Source: Geobacter sp. UBA5735
GTDB lineage: Bacteria; Desulfobacterota; Desulfuromonadia; Geobacterales; Geobacteraceae
Assembly (NCBI GenBank): GCA_002419385.1
Contig: DIFZ01000046.1
Span: 1 to 64,000, forward strand
Reading direction: 5' to 3'
DNA length: 64,000 nt
The notes under the pieces are model-generated. The model saw only the letters and a list, made by a program, of their open reading frames with translations, was not told where the DNA came from and did not search any database. Made by a program: the position numbers and the translations under genes. Position 1 is the first letter of the stretch, and the number at the start of each line of letters is the position of its first letter. Shown here piece by piece: positions 32,322-41,471 of the stretch.

Positions 32322-32500
32322 TAAGTCCGTCCTTTCCTTTCCTGGAGGTGCGGGTCATAGCGTGCACTGCCAACCGTGCTGTCCTGATGTGTCCAGTATA
32401 CCGGACGTCATCACGGCGCAAAAGAAAAATATGAGTATCGAACCTCCCCTGTTTCCTTTCGGATATGGTATGCTGTGCAGCACGGAAAGGAGGGTGATTC

Positions 32501-32980
32501 ATGGGCGGCTTGTGCCATAGGTCGAGGTTGACTTTCATTGCTGTGGGCGCGTTGCTGCTGTTAGCTCAGCCCCTTGTGGCGTTCGGCGACGGCATGCGCT
32601 CCAAAGTGCGTACTGTATATGTGCCCGTTTATTCACACGTCTATACCGGAAACAGAGCGCTGCCGGTTAACCTTGCGACTACCTTGAGCATTCGCAATAC
32701 CGATCTGTCAAACCGAATAATCGTCGACAGTGCCGAGTATTTCAACTCCGCAGGAAAACTGATCCGTCGCATGCTGGCCAAACCGGTAACGCTCGGACCG
32801 CTTGCCTCGACGAGCATCTTCATCAGGGAAAAAGATACGACCGGCGGTTTCGGCGCAAGTTTCCTGGTACGGTGGCATGCCACGCGGGAGGTGAGCACGC
32901 CGGTAATCGAATGCCTGATGATCGGCGCGTATTCGGGGCTGGGGATCTCGTTCGTGAGCCCGGGCCAGGAATTGCACTAG
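32501..32980 (+). CDS. DUF3124 exported protein
   Basis: 159 residues with a signal peptide (LTFIAVGALLLLAQPLVAFG, cleavage ~residue 29). The mature part has VYVPVYSHVYTGN, LATTLSIRNTDLSNRIIV, YFNSAGKLIRRML and a C-terminal IECLMIGAYSGLGISFVSPG, the pattern of DUF3124. Beta-rich envelope protein of unknown function. AAGGAGG lies seven bases before the ATG. Transcribed away from the TauE-like gene. Confidence 0.8.
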   Translation: MGGLCHRSRLTFIAVGALLLLAQPLVAFGDGMRSKVRTVYVPVYSHVYTGNRALPVNLATTLSIRNTDLSNRIIVDSAEYFNSAGKLIRRMLAKPVTLGPLASTSIFIREKDTTGGFGASFLVRWHATREVSTPVIECLMIGAYSGLGISFVSPGQELH

Positions 32981-33071
32981 TGTTCATCCGGATGGAAACT
33001 GCAACGGTGTCAATCCGGACTTTCCGGATCGACACGAGATAGCTGCCGCCGCGCACGCACGAGGAGAAGCA

Positions 33072-33473
33072 ATGGTTCAGTACCTGAACGTTACCAGCAG
33101 GTCACGGAACGAGCTGATAGACATCACCGGCAGGGTGGATGAGCTGGTGCAATCATCCGGAATTTCAAGGGGCATCTGTCACCTTTTTTCATTGCATACC
33201 ACTGCGGCGGTTACTGTCAACGAAAGCGCGGATCCGGCCGTACGGCGCGATATTGCCGCTTTCCTGTCGCGGATGATCCCGGCTGACGCAGCCTTTGCCC
33301 ACGACGAGGGGAATTCTGACGCACATGTCAAGACCACGCTTGTCGGTCCGTCAGAGGCGCTGATCATCGAAGGGGGAAAGCTGCTTCTCGGCACCTGGCA
33401 GGCCATTTACTTCTGTGAGTTTGACGGACCCCGTTCGCGGAAGGTTGCGGTAAAAATCGTGCGTGACCTCTGA
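33072..33473 (+). CDS. YjbQ/UPF0047 family protein
   Basis: 133 residues. ICHLFSLHTTAAVTVNE, RDIAAFLSRMIP, AHDEGNSDAHVKTTLVGPSE and LGTWQAIYFCEFDGPRSRKV are the conserved blocks, including the histidines of the presumed zinc site. Members have weak thiamine-phosphate synthase activity and are widespread; the physiological role is unsettled. GAGGAG lies upstream of the ATG. Confidence 0.9.
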   Translation: MVQYLNVTSRSRNELIDITGRVDELVQSSGISRGICHLFSLHTTAAVTVNESADPAVRRDIAAFLSRMIPADAAFAHDEGNSDAHVKTTLVGPSEALIIEGGKLLLGTWQAIYFCEFDGPRSRKVAVKIVRDL

Positions 33474-33672
33474 ACACCATCACTGCATCCGGTCTTAGGG
33501 CATGCTGTGACCAGGCTGCTTTCGCCGCTCATCAAACGTAGCCGTTCCCGGCAGAATCCGTCACGTCCGCGGGCTTTACGCGAACGAAGTCCTCTGGTAC
33601 CATTGAATGCCGGATGCAGCCGTTTTCAACGGCCGGTTCCTTCCGGGCAGCCGACTGCTCTTCGAGGTGTTC

Positions 33673-34575
33673 TTGAAAAAGAACCTGTATTTCTACAAAG
33701 CGCTGCTGGACAATCTCTATGACGGTGTCTATTTCATGGACCTCGACAGGAAAATCCTGTACTGGAACAGGGCTGCCGAGCGGATTACCGGGTATACCAG
33801 GAGCGAGGTGGAGGGCAGCCACTGCTGGGACAATATCCTCATGCATGTTGACATGGACGGGAAGAGCCTGTGTGAAGAGGTGTGTCCGGCTTCAAAAACC
33901 ATGCAGAGCGGGGTTCCCTGCGAAGCCGAGGTTTTCCTTCACCACAGGAACGGCTACCGGGTGCCGGTGAGGGTTCGCATTACGCCGATACATGATGACA
34001 GCGGTGCGGTGGTCGGCGGCCTCGAGGTGTTCAGCGACAACAGCGAAAAGATCGCCTCCCTCTCCATGATCGAGGATCTCAAGGAAAAGGCTTTCCAGGA
34101 CCCGTTGACGGGGTTGCCCAACAGGCGTTTCCTGGAACGCTTCATACTGTCCAGACTGGATGAGATGGGTCGCTACAGCTGGGGATTCGGTCTGCTGTTC
34201 ATCGATATCGACCATTTCAAACAGATAAACGACCGTTACGGTCACGGTGTGGGTGATGAAGCGCTGAAAATGGTTGCGAACTCCCTTCTCCACAGCTCCC
34301 GTTCATTCGATACGGTAGGTCGCTGGGGTGGTGAGGAGTTCGTTGCTGCGCTCATCAATGTTGATTCCGAAAGCCTGCGGAGGATCGCCGAGCGCTACCG
34401 GGCGATGATAGAGAGTTCGCAGCTGAATGTGGATGGGCATTCCATCAAGCTGACCGTCTCCCTTGGGGCGACTATCGGCAGGGTCAATGATACGATAATG
34501 TCGATTGTAAAGAGGGCGGACCGTCTCATGTACCGGAGCAAGCAGGTAGGCCGCAACTGTGTTACGCTCGGCTGA
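33673..34575 (+). CDS. PAS-GGDEF diguanylate cyclase
   Basis: 300 residues. A PAS domain (YKALLDNLYDGVYFMDLDRK, residues ~8-125) carries an unusual cysteine set (SHCWDN, LCEEVCPASK, VPCEAE) seen in redox-linked PAS domains. A GGDEF domain follows (FQDPLTGLPNRRF; active motif RWGGEEF), so it should make c-di-GMP. The RxxD inhibitory site is not evident. Start chosen at TTG 33673, which has GAGG five bases upstream; an ATG at 33607 in frame lacks a ribosome site. No membrane segments: cytoplasmic. Confidence 0.88.
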   Translation: MKKNLYFYKALLDNLYDGVYFMDLDRKILYWNRAAERITGYTRSEVEGSHCWDNILMHVDMDGKSLCEEVCPASKTMQSGVPCEAEVFLHHRNGYRVPVRVRITPIHDDSGAVVGGLEVFSDNSEKIASLSMIEDLKEKAFQDPLTGLPNRRFLERFILSRLDEMGRYSWGFGLLFIDIDHFKQINDRYGHGVGDEALKMVANSLLHSSRSFDTVGRWGGEEFVAALINVDSESLRRIAERYRAMIESSQLNVDGHSIKLTVSLGATIGRVNDTIMSIVKRADRLMYRSKQVGRNCVTLG

Positions 34576-34634
34576 CCGGGGCGGTCTGCATGGTTGACGT
34601 TTGCCGGAGATTTTTCATGCCAAGGAGTGTTCCA

Positions 34635-35711
34635 ATGTATGTAGTGATCCTTGCCGGTGGTTCCGGCACACGTTTCTGGCCGCTTTCCCGCAGGAAAACC
34701 CCGAAACAGCTCATGTCGGTCTTCGGTGGCAGGTCCATGCTGCAGAGGACTGTCGAGAGGATTTTGCCTCTCAACCCCGAGGGGATTCTCGTGGTAACCA
34801 ATACGCTCCAGGCCAAAGAGACCGAGCGGCAGCTTTCATTCGTCACCGGTGACCTGCTCACCATCGTGGAAGAGCCGCTGGCACGCAATACGGCTCCCGC
34901 CATAGGACTCGCCGCAGAAATCATAGCGTCCCGGGATCCGGCCGCGGTTATGGCCGTGCTTCCTGCCGACCATTACATTCAGGATGAGGACGCTTTCAGG
35001 GCGGCCCTCGACCAGGCGCGGCTCGCTGCCGGCAACATGTCGCTGGTTACCCTTGGAATAAGGCCGACAGCTCCGGAGACCGGCTACGGGTACATCGAAG
35101 CGGACCTTGGCGACGGACGTGGCGGTGTCTTTCCGGTGCGGCGCTTTCTGGAAAAACCCCGCCACGAGAAGGCACTGGAATTGGTGGCTGCCGGCAATTG
35201 CTTCTGGAACAGCGGTATGTTCGTCTGGAGGGCCGATGTGATTATCGACCGGATCAGGACGCACATGCCCGACCTCTACACCGGACTCGAGAGCCTGAGG
35301 GTTCCGCCGCGGCTGCGCGAGATCCGTACCATGGCACACCAGGTCGAGGCGCTCTACGAGACCATTCAGGCAGAGTCAATAGACTATGGAGTGATGGAAA
35401 AAGCCGATGGTGTTGTCGTGATCCCGTCGTCGTTCGGCTGGAGCGATGTAGGGAGTTGGAGCGCGCTGCCAGCGCTCTTGGAGGCGGATGATTGCGGCAA
35501 TGTGACGGTAGACAACAGCCAGGTGGTCACCCTGGACAGCCACGGCTGCCTGGTGCTCGGCGGGGAGAAACTGGTCGCGCTGCTGGGCGTCCGCGACCTT
35601 GTTGTGGTCAATACCGGGGATGCCGTGCTGGTGTGCCCCCGGGAACGGGCCCAGGAAGTGAAGCACATCGTGGAGGAACTTGCCGGACGTGGTCTGAGCG
35701 GGTTTCTCTGA
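34635..35711 (+). CDS. manC: Mannose-1-phosphate guanylyltransferase
   Basis: 358 residues from the ATG at 34635 (AGGAG seven bases upstream). The nucleotidyltransferase signature VILAGGSGTRFWPLSRRKTP opens the protein; VLPADHYI, FLEKPRHEKA, FWNSGMFVWRADVII and SIDYGVMEKADGVVVIPSSF follow (the family landmarks of GMP). Makes GDP-mannose for polysaccharide or LPS. It lacks the C-terminal isomerase domain of bifunctional ManC/AlgA, so it is monofunctional. Convergent with cheX, only 24 bases away. Confidence 0.93.
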   Translation: MYVVILAGGSGTRFWPLSRRKTPKQLMSVFGGRSMLQRTVERILPLNPEGILVVTNTLQAKETERQLSFVTGDLLTIVEEPLARNTAPAIGLAAEIIASRDPAAVMAVLPADHYIQDEDAFRAALDQARLAAGNMSLVTLGIRPTAPETGYGYIEADLGDGRGGVFPVRRFLEKPRHEKALELVAAGNCFWNSGMFVWRADVIIDRIRTHMPDLYTGLESLRVPPRLREIRTMAHQVEALYETIQAESIDYGVMEKADGVVVIPSSFGWSDVGSWSALPALLEADDCGNVTVDNSQVVTLDSHGCLVLGGEKLVALLGVRDLVVVNTGDAVLVCPRERAQEVKHIVEELAGRGLSGFL

Positions 35712-35735
35712 CGGTCCGCAAAGCGGGACTTAGCC

Positions 35736-36233
35736 CTACATGTAGACCATGACACAGAATGAGACCGTGCCGTCCAGCGACGTGAAGGGAATGGTGACCC
35801 CCTTGCACTGGATGTTCATGCTGCTCTTTTCCGAGGGTTCCGGCGGCTCGCTGAAAGGACGGATCTTGCCCGATACCACCAGCGGAAGTCCCAGTGCTAC
35901 GCTGCCGTAAAGCTCGTGGTACTTGCTCTTGAAGACGCCGGCGATGTTGTTGGTGATTTCGCCGATGGCATCCCTGATCGCTTCGTCGTCGGCCTCATCC
36001 ACCATGAGAAGTCCCTTGGCCACCAGGGCGGCTGCTTTCGTGCCGGTGGCAAACATGATGTAACCGACCCGGTCGCCGGCGACCCCGACAATCCCCACCA
36101 CATCCGATTCGACCGGCTCGATTTTCTTTTCGATCTTGCCGGCGAATATTTCCATTCCCATATAGGTCTTGAACGTGTCCTGGGTCGCAGCCATTATGGT
36201 GAACATTATTTCTTCGAAAGTGATTCCTGTCAC
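35736..36233 (-). CDS. CheX-family chemotaxis phosphatase
   Basis: 165 residues, GTG start with GGGAGG seven bases upstream. The catalytic signature of CheX/CheC phosphatases, E-x-x-N, appears as IGEITNNIAGVFKSK near residue 95. C-terminal strands match CheX (PFTSLDGTVSFCVMVYM). Predicted to dephosphorylate CheY or a related receiver. It stands alone, 4.5 kb from the che operon. Confidence 0.82.
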   Translation of the reverse strand: MTGITFEEIMFTIMAATQDTFKTYMGMEIFAGKIEKKIEPVESDVVGIVGVAGDRVGYIMFATGTKAAALVAKGLLMVDEADDEAIRDAIGEITNNIAGVFKSKYHELYGSVALGLPLVVSGKIRPFSEPPEPSEKSSMNIQCKGVTIPFTSLDGTVSFCVMVYM

Positions 36234-36554
36234 TCGGATTCCTCCCTGCGCGATATACCCACCATTACCTTATCGTAAGCAGCGGAAAAAAGTTTAGCAC
36301 AAGAGGAACCGGTCCACGTTCAGAAGCGTACGGAAATCTTTCATGGTCGTTGTCAGACGAACCCTCTGCGATAGTGCTGAATACATGACGTCTGAACGCC
36401 GAGACGAGCTGAATGCCGGGGTCCATCGTCGCTGACGTCGTGTCATGCCTTTTACGCCGGGGGACCTTCGCCGGGCTGGCTCCTGCCGCGGGAATGCAGA
36501 AACAAGAGGCATTCCGCGCAGGCGCAGGCGTGAAGGCGTCACGGATTCAGGATA

Positions 36555-36588
36555 TTGACAAACCGGTCAGCAGCGTTTACCGTAAACG
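36555..36588 (+). promoter_or_regulatory. Promoter with perfect palindrome CGTTTACCGTAAACG
   Basis: TTGACA (36555-36560), 17 bases, weak -10 TACCGT (36578-36583) overlapped by a perfect 7-1-7 palindrome at 36574-36588, an operator-like arrangement ahead of the YchF-like gene. The remaining 36234-36554 stretch, between the divergent cheX and this gene, shows no gene. Confidence 0.5.
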
Positions 36589-36625
36589 TGCTTGTCCTCG
36601 ACAAACCTTTGCACGGGAGAATTCA

Positions 36626-37663
36626 ATGAAAATCGCACTGCTCGGTCTTCCCCAATCGGGCAAGAAGACTCTTTTTTCGCTCCTTACCGGGAGGGACGTT
36701 CCGGAACACGGAAAAGAAGGGGAGTCCCTTGAAGGCGTTGCCCCGATCCGCGACCCCCGGGTTGATGTCCTTTCCGCAATGGCGCAACCCGAAAAGACGA
36801 AATACGCTGAAAACAAGGTGGTGCTGTGCCCCGACATGTCAGAGGGGACCGGGAAACGGGACTGGCTGGATGCGGCCCGGCGCTGTGATCTGCTCTGCCT
36901 GGTGGTGCGTGATTTCGCTTCGGAAAGTGTCTACCACCCATGCGGCTCTGTTGATGCAGCCCGGGACAGACGGTCGCTCGCGACCGAACTGCTGTTGGCC
37001 GATCTGGAGCTGATAGAAAAACGCCTGGAGCGTCTGGCCAAGGAGAAAAAGGGCGGGAAAACTCCGGCCCAGGCCAGGGAGGAAGAGGTTCTTCTCAAGT
37101 GCCGGGACGCCGTGGAGCACGAGCAGGGTGTCACTACCCTCGGTTTGAACGGGGAAGATCTTTCCGCTATCTGGAGCCTCAGTCTCGTCACGCTCATGCC
37201 TGTCCTGTGGATCTACAACGTGGACGAAGACCGGGTAGCCGGCTCGGCAGGGGAGGGCGACGACGTTTTTCTCATTTCGGCCCTTATCGAAAAGGAAATC
37301 ATGGGCATCGAAGATCCGACCGAGCGCGATGAATACCTGAAAGCCCTGAACCTCGATACTTCCGGTCTCGATCGTCTGAACGCCGCGGCCTATGACGCCC
37401 TGGGGCTGATGTCCTTTTACACCATGGGAAAGGACGAAGTGCGGGCGTGGACGATCCGTAAGGGGACTCCGGCGCCTGCAGCCGGCGGCAAGATCCACAG
37501 CGATATCGAACGCGGCTTCATCCGTGTAGAGGTTATCAAGTACGACGATCTGGTCGCTGCGGGAAGCGAAGCAGCAGCCAAGTCACAGGGCAAGGCACAT
37601 CTCAAGGGCAAGGACTATATCATGGAGGATGGGGACATCTGCCATTTCCGCTTCAACGTCTAG
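36626..37663 (+). CDS. Aberrant YchF/Obg-family GTPase
   Basis: 345 residues from ATG 36626. The P-loop GLPQSGKKTLFSLLTGRDV and the C-terminal TGS domain (LMSFYTMGKDEVRAWTIRKG, then HSDIERGFIRVEVIKYDDLV) identify YchF, and YNVDED replaces the NxxE specificity motif. But the switch II DxxG region (normally VDIAGL) is VLCPDMSEG, and the segment between is rearranged, so nucleotide hydrolysis is doubtful. It is a paralog, not the housekeeping YchF. A helical hairpin (ELIEKRLERLAKEKK) is normal for the family. Promoter with a perfect palindrome upstream. Confidence 0.85.
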   Translation: MKIALLGLPQSGKKTLFSLLTGRDVPEHGKEGESLEGVAPIRDPRVDVLSAMAQPEKTKYAENKVVLCPDMSEGTGKRDWLDAARRCDLLCLVVRDFASESVYHPCGSVDAARDRRSLATELLLADLELIEKRLERLAKEKKGGKTPAQAREEEVLLKCRDAVEHEQGVTTLGLNGEDLSAIWSLSLVTLMPVLWIYNVDEDRVAGSAGEGDDVFLISALIEKEIMGIEDPTERDEYLKALNLDTSGLDRLNAAAYDALGLMSFYTMGKDEVRAWTIRKGTPAPAAGGKIHSDIERGFIRVEVIKYDDLVAAGSEAAAKSQGKAHLKGKDYIMEDGDICHFRFNV

Positions 37664-37683
37664 CTGGCAGTAGCAGGACTGCT

Positions 37684-37710
37684 GGCCCGGTTCCGGATGG
37701 CCGTTTTTTT
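37684..37710 (+). terminator. Probable terminator after the YchF-like gene
   Basis: GGCC-based hairpin (37684-37702) followed by GTTTTTTT. Short stem but a good T-run, 20 bases after the stop. Confidence 0.55.
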
Positions 37711-37740
37711 CTGTTTTGCGGGACAGCATGAGGAAATAGA

Positions 37741-37770
37741 TTGACTTCTGTGTCGTAAAGCTGGTAAGGT
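37741..37770 (+). promoter_or_regulatory. Promoter of the cold-shock gene
   Basis: TTGACT (37741-37746), 17-18 bases, GTAAGG/TAAGGT. A leader of about 55 bases precedes the ATG. Confidence 0.45.
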
Positions 37771-37831
37771 GATCAAGTCTGGACCAGATTCCGGACACAT
37801 CTAACAAGAAGGATCAGGAGAAAGCACGTAC

Positions 37832-38032
37832 ATGGTAACAGGAACGGTAAAATGGTTTAATGACAGCAAGGGGTTTGGTTTTCTCGAGCAGGAGAATGGC
37901 GAGGACGTGTTCTGCCATTTTTCCGCCATCACCGGCGAAGGATTCAAGACCCTTGCTGAGGGCGACAGAGTGTCGTTCGACATAGTGAAGGGCCCCAAAG
38001 GTTTGCAGGCCGCAAACGTTTCAAGAATCTGA
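37832..38032 (+). CDS. Cold-shock domain protein
   Basis: 66-residue CSD protein: GTVKWFNDSKGFGFLEQ (RNP1) and DVFCHFSAI (RNP2), acting as a single-strand nucleic acid chaperone. Full length for the family. AGGAG lies upstream and a strong terminator follows at 38061-38086, so it is a one-gene transcript. Confidence 0.95.
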   Translation: MVTGTVKWFNDSKGFGFLEQENGEDVFCHFSAITGEGFKTLAEGDRVSFDIVKGPKGLQAANVSRI

Positions 38033-38060
38033 GGATAGCAATCCCAGAGTTCGAAAGAGA

Positions 38061-38086
38061 GCCCCGGAGAAATCCGGGGCTTTTTT
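38061..38086 (+). terminator. Rho-independent terminator of the cold-shock gene
   Basis: GCCCCGGA, GAAA loop, TCCGGGGC, T6. Confidence 0.93.
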
Positions 38087-38140
38087 GTATGGAGCTGCTC
38101 AACGCACGGGAGGCTTGAGCCGCAGGTTGGGAGGATTGCG

Positions 38141-38506
38141 GTGAAAAAGGACAATTCGAGGGATACCGTCCTCGTCTATTCTTCGGAACTGGGCCGCATC
38201 TGCCCGGGCTGCGGAAAGCCTGCAGCCACGTGTGCCTGCCGCGGAGAACGCGGTTTCGGCCCTGGCGACGGGATCGTGCGGATCCGCAGGGAAACCAGTG
38301 GGCGGGGAGGGAAGACGGTAACCGTCATTCTGGGGGTGCCGCTGGACGAACAGGGAATACGGAACCTGTCCGGCGAACTGAAGCGCCGATGCGGAACCGG
38401 AGGGACGGTAAAAGACGGCGCCATCGAAATCCAGGGCGATCATTGCGACCTCCTGGTTGCCGATCTGCGGAAACGGGGGTTCAGAGTCAAGCGCGCTGGA
38501 GGATGA
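38141..38506 (+). CDS. SUI1/eIF1-like translation factor (YciH family)
   Basis: 121 residues, GTG start with GGGAGG upstream. An N-terminal zinc knuckle (ICPGCGKPAATCACR) precedes the SUI1 fold, with IRRETSGRGGKTVTVILGV and GTGGTVKDGAIEIQGDHCD as signatures. Bacterial members are thought to act on start-codon fidelity. Confidence 0.92.
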   Translation: MKKDNSRDTVLVYSSELGRICPGCGKPAATCACRGERGFGPGDGIVRIRRETSGRGGKTVTVILGVPLDEQGIRNLSGELKRRCGTGGTVKDGAIEIQGDHCDLLVADLRKRGFRVKRAGG

Positions 38507-38538
38507 GTAAATGAAACAACTTAATGGGGTGATTGTCT

Positions 38539-38973
38539 ATGAAATACCAGTGTGGAAAGGTGGGCAGGGTCTTTGTAGTGCGTTTTGAGGATGGAGACGA
38601 TGTCCTGGGTGGTCTGGCCGAAATGGCATCCAGGGAAGGAATCGCTGCGGCTGCTTTTCACCTTGTCGGCGGGATGAAACGAGGCCGGTTCGTCGTGGGG
38701 CCGGAGCAGGAAGAACTGCCGCCGGTCCCGGTCTGGAGGGAATTCGATACCAGCCATGAGATCCTGGGATTCGGCACCATCTTTCGCCACGGCGAACAGC
38801 CGAAGATCCATTTCCATGGAGCCTTCGGCAAAAAAGATGCCGTAAGGGTGGGCTGCCTGCGCGAAGCCTCGGAGGCTTTTCTGGTAGTGGAAGCGGTCGT
38901 GCAGGAAATAGTCGGGGTGACTGCACGGAGAGAGATGGACCACGAATCAGGGATGGTTCTCTTGACAATCTGA
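38539..38973 (+). CDS. PPC/DUF296 domain protein
   Basis: 144 residues from ATG 38539 (GGGG nine bases upstream). The PCC fold is seen in FVVRFEDGDDVLGGLAEMA, AAAFHLVGGMKRGRF and PKIHFHGAFGKKDAVRVGCL, with the metal-binding histidines of bacterial members (HFHGAF). Family proteins are trimeric; plant members bind DNA as part of AT-hook proteins, bacterial ones have no fixed role. A TTGCGGC/GCCGCAA hairpin at 39027-39048 separates it from the convergent protease gene. Confidence 0.85.
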   Translation: MKYQCGKVGRVFVVRFEDGDDVLGGLAEMASREGIAAAAFHLVGGMKRGRFVVGPEQEELPPVPVWREFDTSHEILGFGTIFRHGEQPKIHFHGAFGKKDAVRVGCLREASEAFLVVEAVVQEIVGVTARREMDHESGMVLLTI

Positions 38974-39061
38974 GGGGCGGGGATGGATGCGACCTTCACC
39001 AAGAAGGTTTTCAGGTGACTTCGCGGTTGCGGCGGGAACATGCCGCAAGGCCGGGAAACGG

Positions 39062-41335
39062 TTACCAGCTTACAAGCCTGACTGTTCTGTGCAGCAACAC
39101 AAGGGCGTCAGCTGTTGTCATTTTCAGATCCGGGCTCGGGACTCCGCTTATCAGTGGAGCGACATCCCCGTGGGATAACAGTGTGGCAGTCGTCGGCACT
39201 TTGCCGATCGATGCCTGCAAAGCGATGATCACATCCCTTACGTTCACTTTTCCATCACCGTTCATATCGCCGTCAGGCGAGACGACACGTAAGACATGTC
39301 GCAGTACGGACGACTCGTTCCCCGAAGCGTCGGCAGCTTTCACGGTGATCGGGTAGACTCCGGGGTCGGGGAGAGGAACCACCTGCTCGAACAGGCCGCC
39401 CGAAAGCATGGGGGCGTAGATCTGCGAACCCACTCCGATAGTTACGTTGAGGGGAGATGAATATGAAGCTGAGCCCTTGATCGTTATGGTGGATTCACTC
39501 GTTTTGATATCCTGGGCCGGTTCGGAAACCGACAGGTCCGGCAGCAGGGCGTTTCTGAACAGTGTGCGTTTTATGGAGTTCTTCTTCCCTCCAAGACTGG
39601 TGGCGGTAACGACCAGGGTGTTGAGGCCGGGATTCAGGTTTGCAGTTGCGGTGAAGGCGGTACCGTCCAGGGACGCAGCCTGCGGGCTTCCGCCGTTGAC
39701 TGATATCCCGACGGCAGCGTTTTCTTCGGCAGACCCCCTGATCAGGCAGAAAGAATATCTGGTCCGGCTGAGATCTGCCGGCGAATGGAGGGACAGGTCG
39801 GGCGTTTCGGGGTCGAACGTGACGGACCTGCTGGCGGACGTTGTATTGCCGGCCTGATCCCGTGCGATTGCGTTGAGGCTGTTGCTTCCCGGCGACAACA
39901 CCACTGGGTGGCTGAATGCGCCGTCCGCCGTTGCAACCGGAACTGCGGATCCGTTAATGGAGAAACCCTGCACCCCGGTCAGATCGGTTACTGTACCGGC
40001 AATGTTCAGCACCTGCGCGGAAGTGGTGATGCCGTTTGCCAGCGTCGAAAGGTTGAAAACCGGCGGCGAGGTATCCAGGATGATCGTGTCGGAGCAGGGG
40101 GTTGGGGAGCTGTTGCCGGCAGTGTCCCTGAACCAGGCGTAGACGGTTTTTTCACCATCGCCGATGGGGAGTGCCCAGGATTTGCCGGTGGAAAACGCTT
40201 CCCATGAGGAGCAGCTGGAAGTGTTGCTGGCGCACATTGTGGATACGCCGTTTGCATCCGTGGCCGAAAGACGGAGGGACACTGACGTGGAGCCGGTCAC
40301 CGAGGCGCCGCCATTGATCTGGACCGAGCCGGCGGGTGCTGTGGAGTCCACTGCAGAGGCTGCGTCATAGGCAATGGTAAAGAGCCCGAAGCCCGTCTCC
40401 GTGTCCAGTTCGGTGTAGGCAATCCTGAAAAAGCCGGATTCCCCCCATCCCGTTCCCCAGCTGTTTTTGACAATGAAGCACTGATTGGTGTCGTCGTACC
40501 CCACCAGCAGAACCGCATGCCCGCCTTCACGCGTAGTTGATGTGCGGGAATAAACTCCGCTGTTGTAGGCATAAAAGTCCGAGTATACGACCATGGTTGT
40601 CACGAGAGGGCCATAGGTGGTGAGCGCGGTTTTCAGGGCTGAGGCTGTTGCCGTGGATGTCGTTACATATCTCCAACCCGAGATCCGGTAACCGGTTGCT
40701 TGCCAGTTTCCGCATGCGGTTGCGCACGTGCCGTTGGCAGCCAGGTAAGGATAGCAGGGCTCCAGGGGGAGTCCCGTGTTGCGGAGGTAGTCGGAAGCAT
40801 AAGATATGTATCCGCCGTTGCAGTTCCCCGCACCGCTGCACGAGACGAGCACCTGTTCTGAGAGGTTGAGGTCATGCCCCGGCCTGTTGCTGGAGATGAG
40901 ATAGCGTGATTCCATTGCGGCCGCGGTGGCGAATGCCCAACAGCTTCCGCATGCTCCCTGGTCTCGCACGGGAGTCACGAAGTTGCCGTTGTTCGCTCTC
41001 CAGTCCAGCGTAGCGGGCGATGATCCGGTCACGGGGTCCTGAGCTGTCGAAGTCTGCCCGGCTGCAGTCTCCAGGGGCAGTGCGCCGGAGAAGGAAAGGT
41101 TGCCGAGGCGCTTTCTCCGTGCTGCCGTCGGAAGCCTCGTCATGGAGTTTTCCCCTGCGGTCCAGCGGGCGCCCCTGCTTTTTATTGCCCTGCTGATTTC
41201 CTCGAGTTCGACGGCTCCGGAAATGGCAGGGATGGTGGCCAGCAAAGCAAGGGCAGGCAGGGCAATCCCCAAAAGTGCCTTGATCCTGGCAGGTTGCAAC
41301 AGAGAGGTGTTCTTTGTGATGGTGGACAGTTTCAT
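39062..41335 (-). CDS. Secreted papain-like cysteine protease with adhesin-like repeats and dockerin-like tail
   Basis: 757 residues. Signal peptide (~1-41), a short propeptide, then a C1 protease domain (~108-325): Cys132 in RDQGACGSCWAF, His in EGGHAVLLVGYDD, Asn in VKNSWGTGWGE, and GNCNGGY. Then three to four immunoglobulin-like bacterial repeats (TDxxGVxxxxINGSxV, NxxNAIARDQAGN). The tail DMNGDGKVNVRDVIIALQ is dockerin-like with only one clear calcium loop, and MTTADALVLLHRTV a weak second. Probably exported to degrade or process extracellular protein. A DsbC-like isomerase gene lies just upstream, fitting its disulfide-rich domain. Confidence 0.92.
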   Translation of the reverse strand: MKLSTITKNTSLLQPARIKALLGIALPALALLATIPAISGAVELEEISRAIKSRGARWTAGENSMTRLPTAARRKRLGNLSFSGALPLETAAGQTSTAQDPVTGSSPATLDWRANNGNFVTPVRDQGACGSCWAFATAAAMESRYLISSNRPGHDLNLSEQVLVSCSGAGNCNGGYISYASDYLRNTGLPLEPCYPYLAANGTCATACGNWQATGYRISGWRYVTTSTATASALKTALTTYGPLVTTMVVYSDFYAYNSGVYSRTSTTREGGHAVLLVGYDDTNQCFIVKNSWGTGWGESGFFRIAYTELDTETGFGLFTIAYDAASAVDSTAPAGSVQINGGASVTGSTSVSLRLSATDANGVSTMCASNTSSCSSWEAFSTGKSWALPIGDGEKTVYAWFRDTAGNSSPTPCSDTIILDTSPPVFNLSTLANGITTSAQVLNIAGTVTDLTGVQGFSINGSAVPVATADGAFSHPVVLSPGSNSLNAIARDQAGNTTSASRSVTFDPETPDLSLHSPADLSRTRYSFCLIRGSAEENAAVGISVNGGSPQAASLDGTAFTATANLNPGLNTLVVTATSLGGKKNSIKRTLFRNALLPDLSVSEPAQDIKTSESTITIKGSASYSSPLNVTIGVGSQIYAPMLSGGLFEQVVPLPDPGVYPITVKAADASGNESSVLRHVLRVVSPDGDMNGDGKVNVRDVIIALQASIGKVPTTATLLSHGDVAPLISGVPSPDLKMTTADALVLLHRTVRLVSW

Positions 41336-41471
41336 TGACCTTGACTCAGCTTCAGGATAGACACATTCGTATGCTTCTCAAGATAATAATCGGCGATAGA
41401 GTGTTTTTCTGTAGAAAAACCGTCCTTTCAACGCTTTGGAACCAGTACGCCCTCATGTTCAGGCAATCCGG

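Noticed and set aside
41336..41471. c-di-GMP (GEMM) riboswitch before the secreted protease
   Set aside because: The conserved GEMM core and tetraloop pattern are not present on the minus strand.
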